This document shows, one piece after another, positions 36,193-44,407 of a stretch of DNA of 61,154 nucleotides. A program made the position numbers and the translations under genes. The DNA lies in assembly GCA_016931115.1 (NCBI GenBank), contig JAFGFM010000203.1, forward strand, positions 1 through 61,154, read 5' to 3'. The notes under the pieces are model-generated. The model ran no database searches. It saw nothing but the letters and a program-made list of their open reading frames with translations, and had not been told where the DNA came from. Origin of the DNA: Deltaproteobacteria bacterium. GTDB taxonomy: Bacteria > Desulfobacterota > DSM-4660 > Desulfatiglandales > HGW-15. Within the stretch, counting starts at the first letter, position 1. Each line of letters opens with the position of its first letter.

Positions 36193-37869
36193 ATGAAGGA
36201 AAATCTCAATATACTTATTAAAAATACCCTTGATTACTGTATAAAAGAGGGGCTTTTAAAGGAAACGACACCCCCTAATTATGTGGTAGAGGTGCCTGCC
36301 AGCAGGGAGCACGGCCACCTGGCAACAAACCTTGCCATGATGCTCGCATCATCACAGAAGAGGGCGCCGCGTGACATTGCAAAGATAATAGTGGATAACT
36401 TCAGGGACCCTGAGAGGTTTCTTGAAAAGATAGAGATAGCCGGTCCCGGCTTTATCAATTTTACCATCAGCAGCGTAGAGTGGCTTAAAGGTCTTAAAAA
36501 CATAATTGACCTTGATAAAGGGTATGGTGCAGCAGCAAAGAGGGATGAGAGCGTACTTGTAGAGTATGTAAGCGCAAACCCGACCGGCCCTTTGCACCTT
36601 GGTCACGGCAGGGGCGCGGCCCTGGGCGATACCATATGCCGAATCCTTGAGTTCAGGGGATATGAGGTCTCAAGGGAGTTTTATATAAATGATGCGGGTG
36701 TGCAGATCAGGCTTTTAGGCGAATCGGTTTACGCAAGATGGAAACAGATAAAGGAGCCGGATTACCCCTTCCCTGAAAAGGGTTACCATGGTGATTATGT
36801 TATCGACCTTGCAAAGGAGATAGAAAAAGAGGCAGACCTTTCTACTATGGATAAAGAGGCTGCAATCATTACCTGTTCCGAGATCGGAAAAGCAAAGATG
36901 CTCACGGAACTGAAAAAGGATCTTGAACAGTTCAGGGTCAGTTTTGATACATGGTTCAATGAATCGGATCTATTCAAAAATGGTCTTGTTGATAAGGCCC
37001 TTAATGAGATGAAGGAGAAGGGCAAGCTCTATGAAAAGGATGGCGCCCTCTGGATCAGCACATCCGGTTATGGGGATGACAAGGACAGGGTAATAAAAAA
37101 ACAGGATGGCCAGTACACATACTTTGCATCTGATATCGCCTATCACATGGATAAATACAGGAGGGGCTTTAAAAGGGCGCTTAACATCTGGGGGGCTGAC
37201 CATCACGGGTATATAAACAGGGTTCAATCTGCCCTTAAGACCAATGGTGTTTCGGGAAAATGGCTCTCTGTCCTGCTTATACAGCTTGTAAAGCTATGGA
37301 AAGAGGGTGAGGAGATAAGGATGTCAAAAAGGGCAGGGCAGTATGTGACCATGAAGGACCTGCTTGAGGAGGTGAATGTTGATGCGGCAAGGTTTGTCTT
37401 CCTTACCAAGAGCAGTGATTCTCCCCTTGATTTTGACATAGATATGGTAACAAAGAATGATAATGAAAACCCGGTCTATTATGTGCAGTACGCCCATGCA
37501 AGGATATGCAGCATATTCAGGAAGGCAGAGGCAGAGGGTGTTGATGTGCTGCCTGACACGGACATTAACCTTCTTAAGATGCTAACGCTTGAAGAAGAGA
37601 TAGACCTTATAAGGACGCTTGATGGGTTCCCTGAACTCCTTGACAGTATCTGCGACTCATTTGAGCCACACAGGATTGTCTATTTTCTTACTGATCTTGC
37701 AGCCAGATTCCACAGGTATTTCAACCTGGGGATCAAGGATGCGGAAAACAGGATTATCACCAGTGACGTGAATCTTTCAAAGGCCAGGCTTGCCCTTGTG
37801 GCAGGGGTAAGGATAGTATTGAGAAACGGGCTGGACCTGATGGGTGTAAGCGCCCCGGAGAAGATGTAG
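36193..37869 (+). CDS. argS: Arginyl-tRNA synthetase
   Basis: A class I synthetase of 558 residues. The N-terminal Add-1 domain is followed by the HIGH-type motif PTGPLHLGHGRGAALGD and ALNIWGADHHGYINR. The KMSKS-equivalent is IRMSKRAGQ, and the DALR anticodon domain closes the protein (YYVQYAHARICSIFRKAE). It charges tRNA-Arg and is an essential gene. Confidence 0.96.
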   Translation: MKENLNILIKNTLDYCIKEGLLKETTPPNYVVEVPASREHGHLATNLAMMLASSQKRAPRDIAKIIVDNFRDPERFLEKIEIAGPGFINFTISSVEWLKGLKNIIDLDKGYGAAAKRDESVLVEYVSANPTGPLHLGHGRGAALGDTICRILEFRGYEVSREFYINDAGVQIRLLGESVYARWKQIKEPDYPFPEKGYHGDYVIDLAKEIEKEADLSTMDKEAAIITCSEIGKAKMLTELKKDLEQFRVSFDTWFNESDLFKNGLVDKALNEMKEKGKLYEKDGALWISTSGYGDDKDRVIKKQDGQYTYFASDIAYHMDKYRRGFKRALNIWGADHHGYINRVQSALKTNGVSGKWLSVLLIQLVKLWKEGEEIRMSKRAGQYVTMKDLLEEVNVDAARFVFLTKSSDSPLDFDIDMVTKNDNENPVYYVQYAHARICSIFRKAEAEGVDVLPDTDINLLKMLTLEEEIDLIRTLDGFPELLDSICDSFEPHRIVYFLTDLAARFHRYFNLGIKDAENRIITSDVNLSKARLALVAGVRIVLRNGLDLMGVSAPEKM

Positions 37870-37875
37870 AGCCAT

Positions 37876-38655
37876 ATGGGCAAGGCAAAAGAAAAATCAA
37901 GGTCAGGACAAAAGATGATCGTTATAAGCCGCAGCTACGCCTTCCTGCTTGGCTGCTTTATACTCTTTCTTTTTTTCTGGATGTTTGTCTTAGGGGTGCT
38001 GGTCGGAAAAGGGGTTATACCCGGGGCCATGTTTGATATAAAACACCCCATAAACAGGGTCAGGGCGCTTTTTGGCCTGAATGAAAAAATCGAGTATGAA
38101 CCACCAAAGGAGGCTTCTCTTGATTTTTATGCTGATCTTGAAAATAAAAAAAAGAAGGCAAAGGTTAAGAACCTCATTACAGCAGAAGATAAGATCCCTG
38201 ATCAGCAGATCACCCTTTCACGGGATGAAAAGAGCCCCCTGCCTGATACAGGTAATGAGGTAAGGGTGGTAATAAGGTCAAAGGAAACAGGTGAGGAGGC
38301 CACTCCCCTCATTAAGGATGATACCATTCAAACCCCTTTGGCGGATGAGAAAAAGGAAAAAAGTCTCTCTTCATCATCAAAGGAGCTGCCCCCTGATCGT
38401 GAAAGAGTGGCGGGGGAACACTATTCCGTGCAGATCGCTGCTATAAGCGACCTCACAAAGGCTAAAGAAACGATAAAAGATCTTGTTGATCGTGGATATG
38501 ATGCATATTATTATGCAGCTACTGTAAATGGTAAAAAGACATTTCGTATAATGTGCGGGAGATTCCATGACCGTAACGATGCGGTTAAATACCATTTACG
38601 GCTTAAAAATGAACTGGGGTATAACGGTTTTATCTCAAAGGTAGAGGCAAAATGA
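37876..38655 (+). CDS. SPOR-domain membrane protein (FtsN-like)
   Basis: 259 residues. One transmembrane helix (about 17-38, AFLLGCFILFLFFWMFVLGVLVGKG) is followed by a Lys/Glu-rich linker. A C-terminal SPOR domain (about 180-259) starts HYSVQIAAISDLTKAKETIKDLV and continues FRIMCGRFHDRNDAV. SPOR domains bind glycan strands lacking stem peptides at the septum, so a cell-division or envelope role is likely. The gene begins 6 nt after argS and overlaps the next by 4 nt. Confidence 0.85.
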   Translation: MGKAKEKSRSGQKMIVISRSYAFLLGCFILFLFFWMFVLGVLVGKGVIPGAMFDIKHPINRVRALFGLNEKIEYEPPKEASLDFYADLENKKKKAKVKNLITAEDKIPDQQITLSRDEKSPLPDTGNEVRVVIRSKETGEEATPLIKDDTIQTPLADEKKEKSLSSSSKELPPDRERVAGEHYSVQIAAISDLTKAKETIKDLVDRGYDAYYYAATVNGKKTFRIMCGRFHDRNDAVKYHLRLKNELGYNGFISKVEAK

Positions 38656-39104
38656 TCAGAAAGGCATATATAAATGAGGTTCCACAGATCCAGCGCCTGC
38701 TTAATCATTATGGCGACAGGGGGATACTTCTCCCCCGTTCACTGAGTGAACTGTATGAACACCTGAGGGACTTTTATGTGGTGACAGGCGATGACGGCAG
38801 CATAATAGCAGTATGCGCACTCGGATTATGCTGGGAGGACCTTGCAGAGATAAGGTCTCTTGCTGTAATGGAGCAGTATTACGGGAACAATTACGGTGTA
38901 ATGCTTGTAAAAAAGTGTATGGAAGAGGCAAAGGGGCTAGGGCTTAACAAAGTATTTACCCTTACCTATGTGCCGGAATATTTTAAAAAGTTGGGATTCA
39001 GTATTGTGGATAAATCGGAACTGCCCCACAAGGTATGGTCAGACTGCCTGAAGTGCACTAAATTCCCGAACTGTGATGAAATAGCGTTAACCAGGAATAT
39101 TTAA
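38652..39104 (+). CDS. argA: Short ArgA-type GNAT acetyltransferase
   Basis: 150 residues, a GNAT domain without the kinase-like domain of classical N-acetylglutamate synthase. IRKAYINEVPQIQRLLNHYG, LPRSLSELYEHLRDFYV, AEIRSLAVMEQYYGNNYGVMLVKK and the tail LPHKVWSDCLKCTKFPNCDEIA are typical of the stand-alone bacterial ArgA-like proteins. It probably starts arginine synthesis by acetylating glutamate; the symbol is a family inference. The ATG overlaps the stop of the SPOR gene. Confidence 0.75.
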   Translation: MIRKAYINEVPQIQRLLNHYGDRGILLPRSLSELYEHLRDFYVVTGDDGSIIAVCALGLCWEDLAEIRSLAVMEQYYGNNYGVMLVKKCMEEAKGLGLNKVFTLTYVPEYFKKLGFSIVDKSELPHKVWSDCLKCTKFPNCDEIALTRNI

Positions 39105-39122
39105 CATTAAAAGAGGTTTATC

Positions 39123-39521
39123 ATGTTTGGCATAGGACTGCCTGAATTAATAATCATAATGGTAATTGCCCTGGTAGTAATAGGGCCCAGCAAGCTGCCT
39201 GATCTGGCAAGGGCTCTGGGAAAGGGTCTAGCGGAATTCAAGAAGGCTTCGCAGGAGATAAAGGATAGCCTTAACCTTGATGAAGAGATCAGGACCATAA
39301 AAAAAGAGACCACTGAGACTCTGAATAACTTCAAAGATTCAATTGATAAGGCGGCCACAGATATAGCAAAGGATGTTGATGATGAGGCGCCTGAAGTTAA
39401 TGAGGAGGAAATAACCGCAACGGTAAACGAAGCCGCTGCAGATAGGGCAAACCCGGAAATACCGGATACACAATCTTCCGCAGCCACTGAGCCTGATAAA
39501 AAGGAGACCCCTGAAAAATGA
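39123..39521 (+). CDS. tatB: Sec-independent translocase protein TatA/TatB type
   Basis: 132 residues. The N-terminal transmembrane helix [32 protein letters not shown] carries a Glu near position 8 and the FG/GP hinge as in TatB. An amphipathic helix and a long acidic C-terminal tail follow. It probably forms a complex with TatC, whose gene overlaps by 4 nt. No separate TatA is seen, so one protein may cover both roles or another copy exists elsewhere. One predicted Tat client is the ferredoxin at 18216-19013. Confidence 0.85.
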   Translation: MFGIGLPELIIIMVIALVVIGPSKLPDLARALGKGLAEFKKASQEIKDSLNLDEEIRTIKKETTETLNNFKDSIDKAATDIAKDVDDEAPEVNEEEITATVNEAAADRANPEIPDTQSSAATEPDKKETPEK

Positions 39522-40270
39522 CAGAGGAAGCAAAACAGCCTTTCATGAGCCACCTTGAGGAGCTAAGGAAAAGGCTGATCAATGCGTTTATCGCCATAGG
39601 TGTGGCCTTCTGTTGTGCATATTATTTTGCAGAGGAGCTGTTTGGCTTTCTGATAGCACCCCTTACAAAGGCGATGCCCGAAGGCAGCAGCCTTATTTTT
39701 ACGAACCTGCCCGAGATGTTTTTCATATACCTTAAAACCGCATTTGTTGCAGGTATACTGGTTGCCTCACCGGTTATTTTTTATCAGTTCTGGAAGTTTA
39801 TCGCCCCGGGTCTTTATCCCAATGAAAAAAGATATGTGGTTCCTTTTGTTACTTCATCCACTATCCTCTTTATCAGTGGCGCAATGTTCGGGTACTTTGT
39901 TGTCTTTCCATTCGGGTTTCAGTTTTTCCTGGGCTTTGCAAATGAAAACCTCAGGGCAATGCCCTCTGTTCAGCAGTATTTCGGGTTTGCCTCAAAGATG
40001 CTTCTTGCCTTTGGTCTGGTTTTTGAGCTACCGGTGTTGATGTTTTTCATGTCAAAGATGGGGCTTGTGTCAGTAGCATCAATGAAGAAAAAAAGAAAGT
40101 ATGCAATCCTGATGGCATTTGTCGTATCAGCAATTCTTACACCCCCTGATGTTGTGACCCAATGCATGATGGCAGTACCACTGGTTCTTTTGTATGAGGT
40201 GGGTATATTCTTTTCGCGCTTTGCCAGGCCGGATAAAAAGGAAGAAGTAAAGGAAAAAGAAGAGGAGTAA
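39518..40270 (+). CDS. tatC: Sec-independent translocase protein TatC
   Basis: 250 residues with six predicted transmembrane helices. The family start is clear ([24 protein letters not shown]), as is [20 protein letters not shown] and, near the end, [27 protein letters not shown]. It is the twin-arginine signal receptor in the inner membrane. It is translationally coupled to the TatA/B gene. Confidence 0.95.
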   Translation: MTEEAKQPFMSHLEELRKRLINAFIAIGVAFCCAYYFAEELFGFLIAPLTKAMPEGSSLIFTNLPEMFFIYLKTAFVAGILVASPVIFYQFWKFIAPGLYPNEKRYVVPFVTSSTILFISGAMFGYFVVFPFGFQFFLGFANENLRAMPSVQQYFGFASKMLLAFGLVFELPVLMFFMSKMGLVSVASMKKKRKYAILMAFVVSAILTPPDVVTQCMMAVPLVLLYEVGIFFSRFARPDKKEEVKEKEEE

Positions 40271-40299
40271 TCTTCAACCTGAATATTATTGTTTACTTT

Positions 40300-40353
40300 A
40301 AAGCTTTCAGCTTTTAGAGAGTAACATAAATTCAGCTGACTGCTGAAAGCTTT
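40300..40353 (+). terminator. Inverted repeat after tatC, possible terminator
   Basis: AAAGCTTTCAGC (40300-40311) and GCTGAAAGCTTT (40342-40353) are perfect 12-bp arms around a 30-nt loop, followed by a moderately T-rich stretch. The arms contain the same GAAAGCT word as the heptamer array at 42189-42279, so this may be a repeat element rather than a dedicated terminator. Confidence 0.4.
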
Positions 40354-40494
40354 ATCAAGAATTTGTTTTTCTATATGCCCTGATTCATTCATTTTTGTAA
40401 GTAAAAGTTTTTTAGGCAACATTTATGTATTACAATCCTGCCAAATCCGGCCATCTCGAATCGTAATTATTTGTTTTTACTGGCATTACAACAT

Positions 40495-40510
40495 TGGCTC
40501 AGTTATTGCT
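40495..40510 (+). promoter_or_regulatory. Sigma-54 promoter upstream of nifA
   Basis: TGGCTC (40495-40500), AGTTA, then TTGCT (40506-40510) fits the -24/-12 consensus TGGCAC-N5-TTGCA with one change in the -24 box and keeps the essential GG and GC. The start site would be near 40522, about 100 nt before the chosen nifA ATG. It implies activation by an enhancer-binding protein, either NifA itself or an NtrC-type regulator. No TGT-N10-ACA site was found upstream by eye. The rest of the 40271-40623 gap shows no gene. Confidence 0.65.
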
Positions 40511-40623
40511 CATGAATAATAAAACCGGTGTATCAGGTAATTACCGGATACTCATTATTGCCATATGAAATTGTTATAAATTTCCTGCTTAGGGATTTTT
40601 CAAAAATAAAGGTTTTTATTAAG

Positions 40624-42180
40624 ATGGAGCTATACAAAAAAGAAAATAATACCCTTGAAAGAAAGGTGCTTGAGCTGACTGTGTTATATGAGATCAGTCA
40701 ACTCCTTATATCCCATTCTGAGCCTAAAGAGGTGCTTGAATCTGTTCTTGACATCCTCAACTCAAGGATGGGCATGGAAAGAGGTACCCTTACCCTGATT
40801 GATATTGATTCACATGAACTCATGATAGAGGTTGCCCACGGGCTGACAAGGGGGGAGATGAAAAAAGGTCACTACAAGGTGGGCGAGGGGGTGACAGGCA
40901 CTGTTGTTGAAAAAGGGGAACCCATGATAATCCCCAGGGTTGGCGACAGCCCCCTGTTTTTAAACAGGACTGGGGCACGCAAAGAGATACCCAAACAAAA
41001 TATTTCATTTATATGTGTACCCATAAAGATAGGCGATATTACCCACGGGGCATTGAGTGTGGACAGGGTTTTCAACAATGAGATATCCCTTGAAGAGGAT
41101 GTGCGCTTTCTTTCCATACTTGCCTCAAATATTGCCCAGGCAGTGAAAATCAGCAGGATGGCATCTGATGAACAGAAACGCCTCAGGGAAGAGAATATAA
41201 CCTTGAGGGAGCAGCTTAAGGAGCGTTACAGCCAGTACAATATTGTTGGCCGCAGCAACAAGATGCGTGAAGTCTTCAGTATGATCGAGCAGGTCTGCGG
41301 AAGTGATGCAACAGTAATTTTAAGGGGTGAAAGCGGTACAGGTAAGGAGCTTGCTGCCAATGCCATACATTATAACAGCGCGAGGGCTGAGGGGCCTTTT
41401 ATCAAGATCAACTGCGCTGCCATCCCGGAAAACCTGATAGAAAGTGAGCTGTTCGGCCATGAAAAGGGCTCTTTTACAGGGGCGACTGAAAAAAGGATAG
41501 GTAAGTTTGAGAGGGCAGACAGGGGCACACTGTTTCTGGATGAGATCGGCACACTTAACACCAGCGCCCAGGCAAAACTGTTACGGGTGCTTCAGGAAAA
41601 GGAGCTCGAAAGGGTTGGCGGGTCAAAAACCATAAAGGTTGATGTACGAATTATAGCTGCCACAAACAAGGACCTTGAAATGGCCATAAAAGACGGCACA
41701 TTCAGGGAGGATTTATATTACAGGCTGAACATCTTTCCTATCTATGTGCCCCCATTAAGGGAACGAAAAACCGATGTATTGCTCCTTGCAGACTTCTTTA
41801 TGGAGTACTACTCAAAAAAATACAGGAAGGATATCAGGAGGATCTCAACCCCAGCCATTGACGCCCTTATGAGATACCACTGGCCGGGTAATGTGAGGGA
41901 GCTTGAAAACTGTATAGAAAGGGCTGTAATACTTTGCAGGGATAATGTAATAAGGGGTAATCACCTGCCCATTAGTTTACAGACACCCGAAATATCGGGC
42001 ACTGCGACATCAGGGTCATTAGCAGAATCGCTTGATGCATTTGAAAGGGACATGATCATTGATGCACTAAAATCTTCAAGGGGAAATGTTACAGAGGCCG
42101 CACGCATTTTAACTAGTACAGAGAGAGTGATAGGTATCAGAATAAAAAAATATGGGATAGATGTGAGGCAATATAAATAA
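40624..42180 (+). CDS. nifA: Nif-specific sigma-54 activator NifA
   Basis: 518 residues in the NifA architecture. A GAF domain (about 20-175, [25 protein letters not shown]) is followed by an AAA+ domain with Walker A GESGTGKE (235-242), the sigma-54-contacting loop GSFTGA (282-287), Walker [10 protein letters not shown] and [17 protein letters not shown] Fis-type helix-turn-helix closes the protein ([25 protein letters not shown]). It activates nif promoters with sigma-54. The ATG at 40624 is chosen because an upstream GTG (40528) would lie almost at the predicted transcription start. The gene ends 104 nt from the end of nifV, which is transcribed towards it. Confidence 0.93.
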   Translation: MELYKKENNTLERKVLELTVLYEISQLLISHSEPKEVLESVLDILNSRMGMERGTLTLIDIDSHELMIEVAHGLTRGEMKKGHYKVGEGVTGTVVEKGEPMIIPRVGDSPLFLNRTGARKEIPKQNISFICVPIKIGDITHGALSVDRVFNNEISLEEDVRFLSILASNIAQAVKISRMASDEQKRLREENITLREQLKERYSQYNIVGRSNKMREVFSMIEQVCGSDATVILRGESGTGKELAANAIHYNSARAEGPFIKINCAAIPENLIESELFGHEKGSFTGATEKRIGKFERADRGTLFLDEIGTLNTSAQAKLLRVLQEKELERVGGSKTIKVDVRIIAATNKDLEMAIKDGTFREDLYYRLNIFPIYVPPLRERKTDVLLLADFFMEYYSKKYRKDIRRISTPAIDALMRYHWPGNVRELENCIERAVILCRDNVIRGNHLPISLQTPEISGTATSGSLAESLDAFERDMIIDALKSSRGNVTEAARILTSTERVIGIRIKKYGIDVRQYK

Positions 42181-42188
42181 GGCTATAG

Positions 42189-42279
42189 GCTGAAAGCTCA
42201 AGGCTGAAAGCTGAAAGCTCAAAGCTCAAAGCTCAAAGCTCAAAGCTCAAAGCTCAAAGCTGAAAGCTGAAAGCTGAAA
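42189..42279. repeat. Heptamer tandem repeat between nifA and nifV
   Basis: Thirteen consecutive 7-bp units of the form GCTSAAA (S is C or G; one unit ends AAG) fill almost the whole gap between the convergent genes. The array resembles, in the reverse complement, the one at 52686-52790. It may be a replication-slippage product and could act as a weak bidirectional structure. Confidence 0.95.
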
Positions 42280-42284
42280 GCAGA

Positions 42285-43352
42285 TTACCCCTCCTTCCCG
42301 TATAACACCTCCTTTAACCTTATGGCCTCATCCCTTGTAATATCTATCCCTGCTTTTCCCAGCATATGCATTATTGCCCGTGAACCCGATTGTCTTCCAA
42401 GTAAAAATCCAAAATCTTTTCTGCCTACTGCATCAGGAAGATAGGGCTGGTAGGAAAGGGGGTCTTTAATAAGCCCTGCACAGTGTATGCCTGATTCATG
42501 CAGAAAAATATTGGCGCCTGTTACAGGCCTATCAGGCGGGATAGGCCTGTTTGTGGTATTTGCCACATAGTTACAGATATTCATGATATGCCCGGCATCA
42601 ATTGATGTGGTGAATTTATCCGAAAGATGAAGGATAACAGCTATCTGCTCAAAGGGGACATTACCGCTTCTTTCACCCAGCCCGTTTACTGTAACGCTTA
42701 TAGCACCTGCACCTGCCTCTATAGCAGTGAGTGCATTGGCAGAGGCCATACCAAGGTCATTATGTCCATGGAACTCTATCTCAATATCACATGAGGCCTT
42801 TATGCCTGATACAAGTTTATAAATATTAGACGGTGTCGAAACACCTACAGTATCTGCCAATCTGATCCGGTATGCCCCGTTTTCTTTAGCCAGTCTTACA
42901 AATTTAATCAGGAAATCCTCATTGCATCTTGTGGTATCCTGTGCACCTATAGAAACATATGGAAACCTTTTACAGGCAAATGGGATCAGGACATCAAGGG
43001 TATCAAACACCCACCCCCTCTCTTTATTAAACACATTTAACTGCCTCTCTGATACAGGAAAGCTGATATGTATGCTGTTTAAACCGCATCTTTCCGCTGC
43101 CTCTATATCCGCTTTTGTTGCCCTGCACCATCCTGTTATACGACTTCTTAGATTAAGACTGTTAATAACCATAAGATCCCGCATGGCATCAGGCCCCATT
43201 ATTGGTATACCTGCCTCAAGCTCATTTACACCCGCCCCTGCCAACATTTTTGCAATCAGTATTCGTTGTTCAGGCCTAAAACAGACACCCGGTGATTGCG
43301 CTCCGTCTCTGAGCGTTGTATCGATTATCCATATATTTTCAGGTGTATCCAT
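42285..43352 (-). CDS. nifV: Homocitrate synthase NifV
   Basis: Condenses acetyl-CoA and 2-oxoglutarate to homocitrate, the organic ligand of the FeMo cofactor. The 355-residue DRE-TIM metallolyase begins IWIIDTTLRDGAQSPGVCF. It contains FHGHNDLGMASANALTAIEAGA (metal-binding His residues), VNGLGERSGNVPFEQI and HESGIHCAGLIKDPLSYQP. It is last in the nif cluster, 4 nt after the GNAT gene. Isopropylmalate or citramalate synthases share the fold, but the short length and context favour NifV. Confidence 0.93.
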   Translation of the reverse strand: MDTPENIWIIDTTLRDGAQSPGVCFRPEQRILIAKMLAGAGVNELEAGIPIMGPDAMRDLMVINSLNLRSRITGWCRATKADIEAAERCGLNSIHISFPVSERQLNVFNKERGWVFDTLDVLIPFACKRFPYVSIGAQDTTRCNEDFLIKFVRLAKENGAYRIRLADTVGVSTPSNIYKLVSGIKASCDIEIEFHGHNDLGMASANALTAIEAGAGAISVTVNGLGERSGNVPFEQIAVILHLSDKFTTSIDAGHIMNICNYVANTTNRPIPPDRPVTGANIFLHESGIHCAGLIKDPLSYQPYLPDAVGRKDFGFLLGRQSGSRAIMHMLGKAGIDITRDEAIRLKEVLYGKEG

Positions 43353-43356
43353 GGTA

Positions 43357-43818
43357 CTAAATCATTTTTCTTCTAAGACATATGAGCTGAGTGTTTTCCC
43401 ATAAATTTTTTCTGTAAAACCAGATGGCCCTGCTATTGTTTTTATCTGCAAGGAGTTGAAGCCTGGTTATGCCTGAGCTTTTTGTCCATGCAATAATTTC
43501 ATCCATTATCTGTTTTCCCACACCCTGCCCACGAAAACCATCCTTTACAACCATATCCTCTATTATGGTAGACCTGGCCCCCTCGGCAGTAGAGATAAGT
43601 GTCTGTGCGCTGCACATACCAATTACCTCTCCATCTAATTCAGCAACAAGAATGATCCTTTCATCCGATTCCTTATCAAGAAACATCTTAAGTCCTGCCT
43701 TCTGTTTTGTCTGATCAAACTCAAAATCCTTTTCTATCGTAAAGAGCTCCTTTAATAGTTCAACCAGGGCTGGGACATCCTGTAACCGGCCTTTTCTTAT
43801 TATTGCTTTTTCTCTCAT
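43357..43818 (-). CDS. GNAT acetyltransferase in the nif operon
   Basis: 153 residues with a GNAT fold: IRKGRLQDVPALVELLKELF, ILVAELDGEVIGMCSAQTLIS, the acetyl-CoA loop VKDGFRGQGVGKQIMDEIIAWTKS, and LLADKNNSRAIWFYRKNLW. The start overlaps the stop of the 2Fe-2S ferredoxin gene (ATGA), and the stop is 4 nt from nifV, so it is tightly co-translated with nif genes. I believe similar GNAT genes occur in other anaerobe nif operons, but no function is established and I assign none. Confidence 0.8.
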   Translation of the reverse strand: MREKAIIRKGRLQDVPALVELLKELFTIEKDFEFDQTKQKAGLKMFLDKESDERIILVAELDGEVIGMCSAQTLISTAEGARSTIIEDMVVKDGFRGQGVGKQIMDEIIAWTKSSGITRLQLLADKNNSRAIWFYRKNLWENTQLICLRRKMI

Positions 43819-44120
43819 GCTATTAAAAACTCTTTTACACTCCCACCATCTTCGAGTGCGTCAAGTATCTGATCGATCATATCTTCACTCTCAATATTCC
43901 CATACCAGTATCCCTGAGGGTATACAACCATAACCGGACCGTGGTCGCACCCCTTTAGGCAGCCTGTTGAGGTGACCTGTGCATCAAGACCCCTGTCAAG
44001 TATCTCGTTTTCTATATAGGGCAAAAACTCAAGGGCACCTTTTTTGTGACATACACCCTTCGGGTCACCACCAGCCCTGAAACTTGCACATACAAAAATA
44101 TGATATTTCGGTTTTTCCAT
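43815..44120 (-). CDS. Thioredoxin-like 2Fe-2S ferredoxin
   Basis: 101 residues of the thioredoxin-fold 2Fe-2S ferredoxin family (Clostridium pasteurianum/Azotobacter FeSII relatives). Cysteines lie in HIFVCASFRAGGDPKGVCHKKGA and STGCLKGCDHGPVMVVYPQGYWYG, with a C-terminal acidic helix. The position just after nifB suggests electron supply to, or protection of, cofactor assembly or nitrogenase. It is coupled by ATGA overlap to the GNAT gene. Confidence 0.88.
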   Translation of the reverse strand: MEKPKYHIFVCASFRAGGDPKGVCHKKGALEFLPYIENEILDRGLDAQVTSTGCLKGCDHGPVMVVYPQGYWYGNIESEDMIDQILDALEDGGSVKEFLIA

Positions 44121-44180
44121 TTTATTCTCCTTTTGATTTAAGCTATAAGCTGTCAGCCAATAAGCGTATTTTGTTTTAAT

Positions 44181-44237
44181 GGCTGCCTTATATTGTAAAC
44201 AAAGAGGGGAGGAATCTCTTTGTTATATAAGACAGCC
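44181..44237. repeat. Long imperfect inverted repeat in the nifB-ferredoxin gap
   Basis: Left arm 44181-44206 (starts GGCTGCCTTATAT, ends AACAAAGAG) pairs with right arm 44216-44237 (starts CTCTTTGTTATAT) across a 9-nt loop, with one mismatch and a 4-nt bulge. A stem of about 22 bp such as this could act as an mRNA processing or stability element between nifB and the ferredoxin gene, or be a mobile miniature element. Confidence 0.75.
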
Positions 44238-44244
44238 AAAGTCT

Positions 44245-44403
44245 TCTCCTCAAACCTTGAATCTTGAATTTTGAATTTTAATTTTGGGACCTTGAATCTT
44301 GCGCCTTCTGCCCTGCCTCTCTTGAGGGCACGATGCATCGTGCCCCTACAATTTTGGTATTTAGTTTTTAACCTTAAACCTCACACCTCAAACCTTAGAC
44401 CTG
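44245..44403. repeat. Degenerate heptamer tracts downstream of nifB
   Basis: Two 7-bp-phased degenerate tracts. About 44252-44299 has units such as CTTGAAT and TTTGAAT, and about 44368-44402 has units such as CCTTAAA, CCTCAAA and CCTTAGA. They flank the palindrome at 44326-44345 in the nifB-ferredoxin gap. No gene is seen in this 287-nt gap. Confidence 0.6.
44326..44345. repeat. Perfect 20-bp palindrome, REP-like
   Basis: GGGCACGATG at 44326-44335 is followed immediately by its reverse complement, with AG before and CTACA after. From general knowledge, intergenic palindromes of the type GGGCACGnnnCGTGCCC flanked by CTACA occur as dispersed copies in many genomes, so this is probably a member of such a family. 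Transcribed leftward it could also form a hairpin after nifB. Confidence 0.75.
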
Positions 44404-44407
44404 TTTT

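Noticed and set aside
40528-40623. A GTG start at 40528 that would lengthen NifA by 32 residues.
   Set aside because: It lies almost at the predicted sigma-54 transcription start, leaving no leader, and the added residues do not resemble NifA.
42181-42284. The tandem repeat between nifA and nifV as a CRISPR array.
   Set aside because: The 7-bp units are directly adjacent with no unique spacers, and no cas genes are present.
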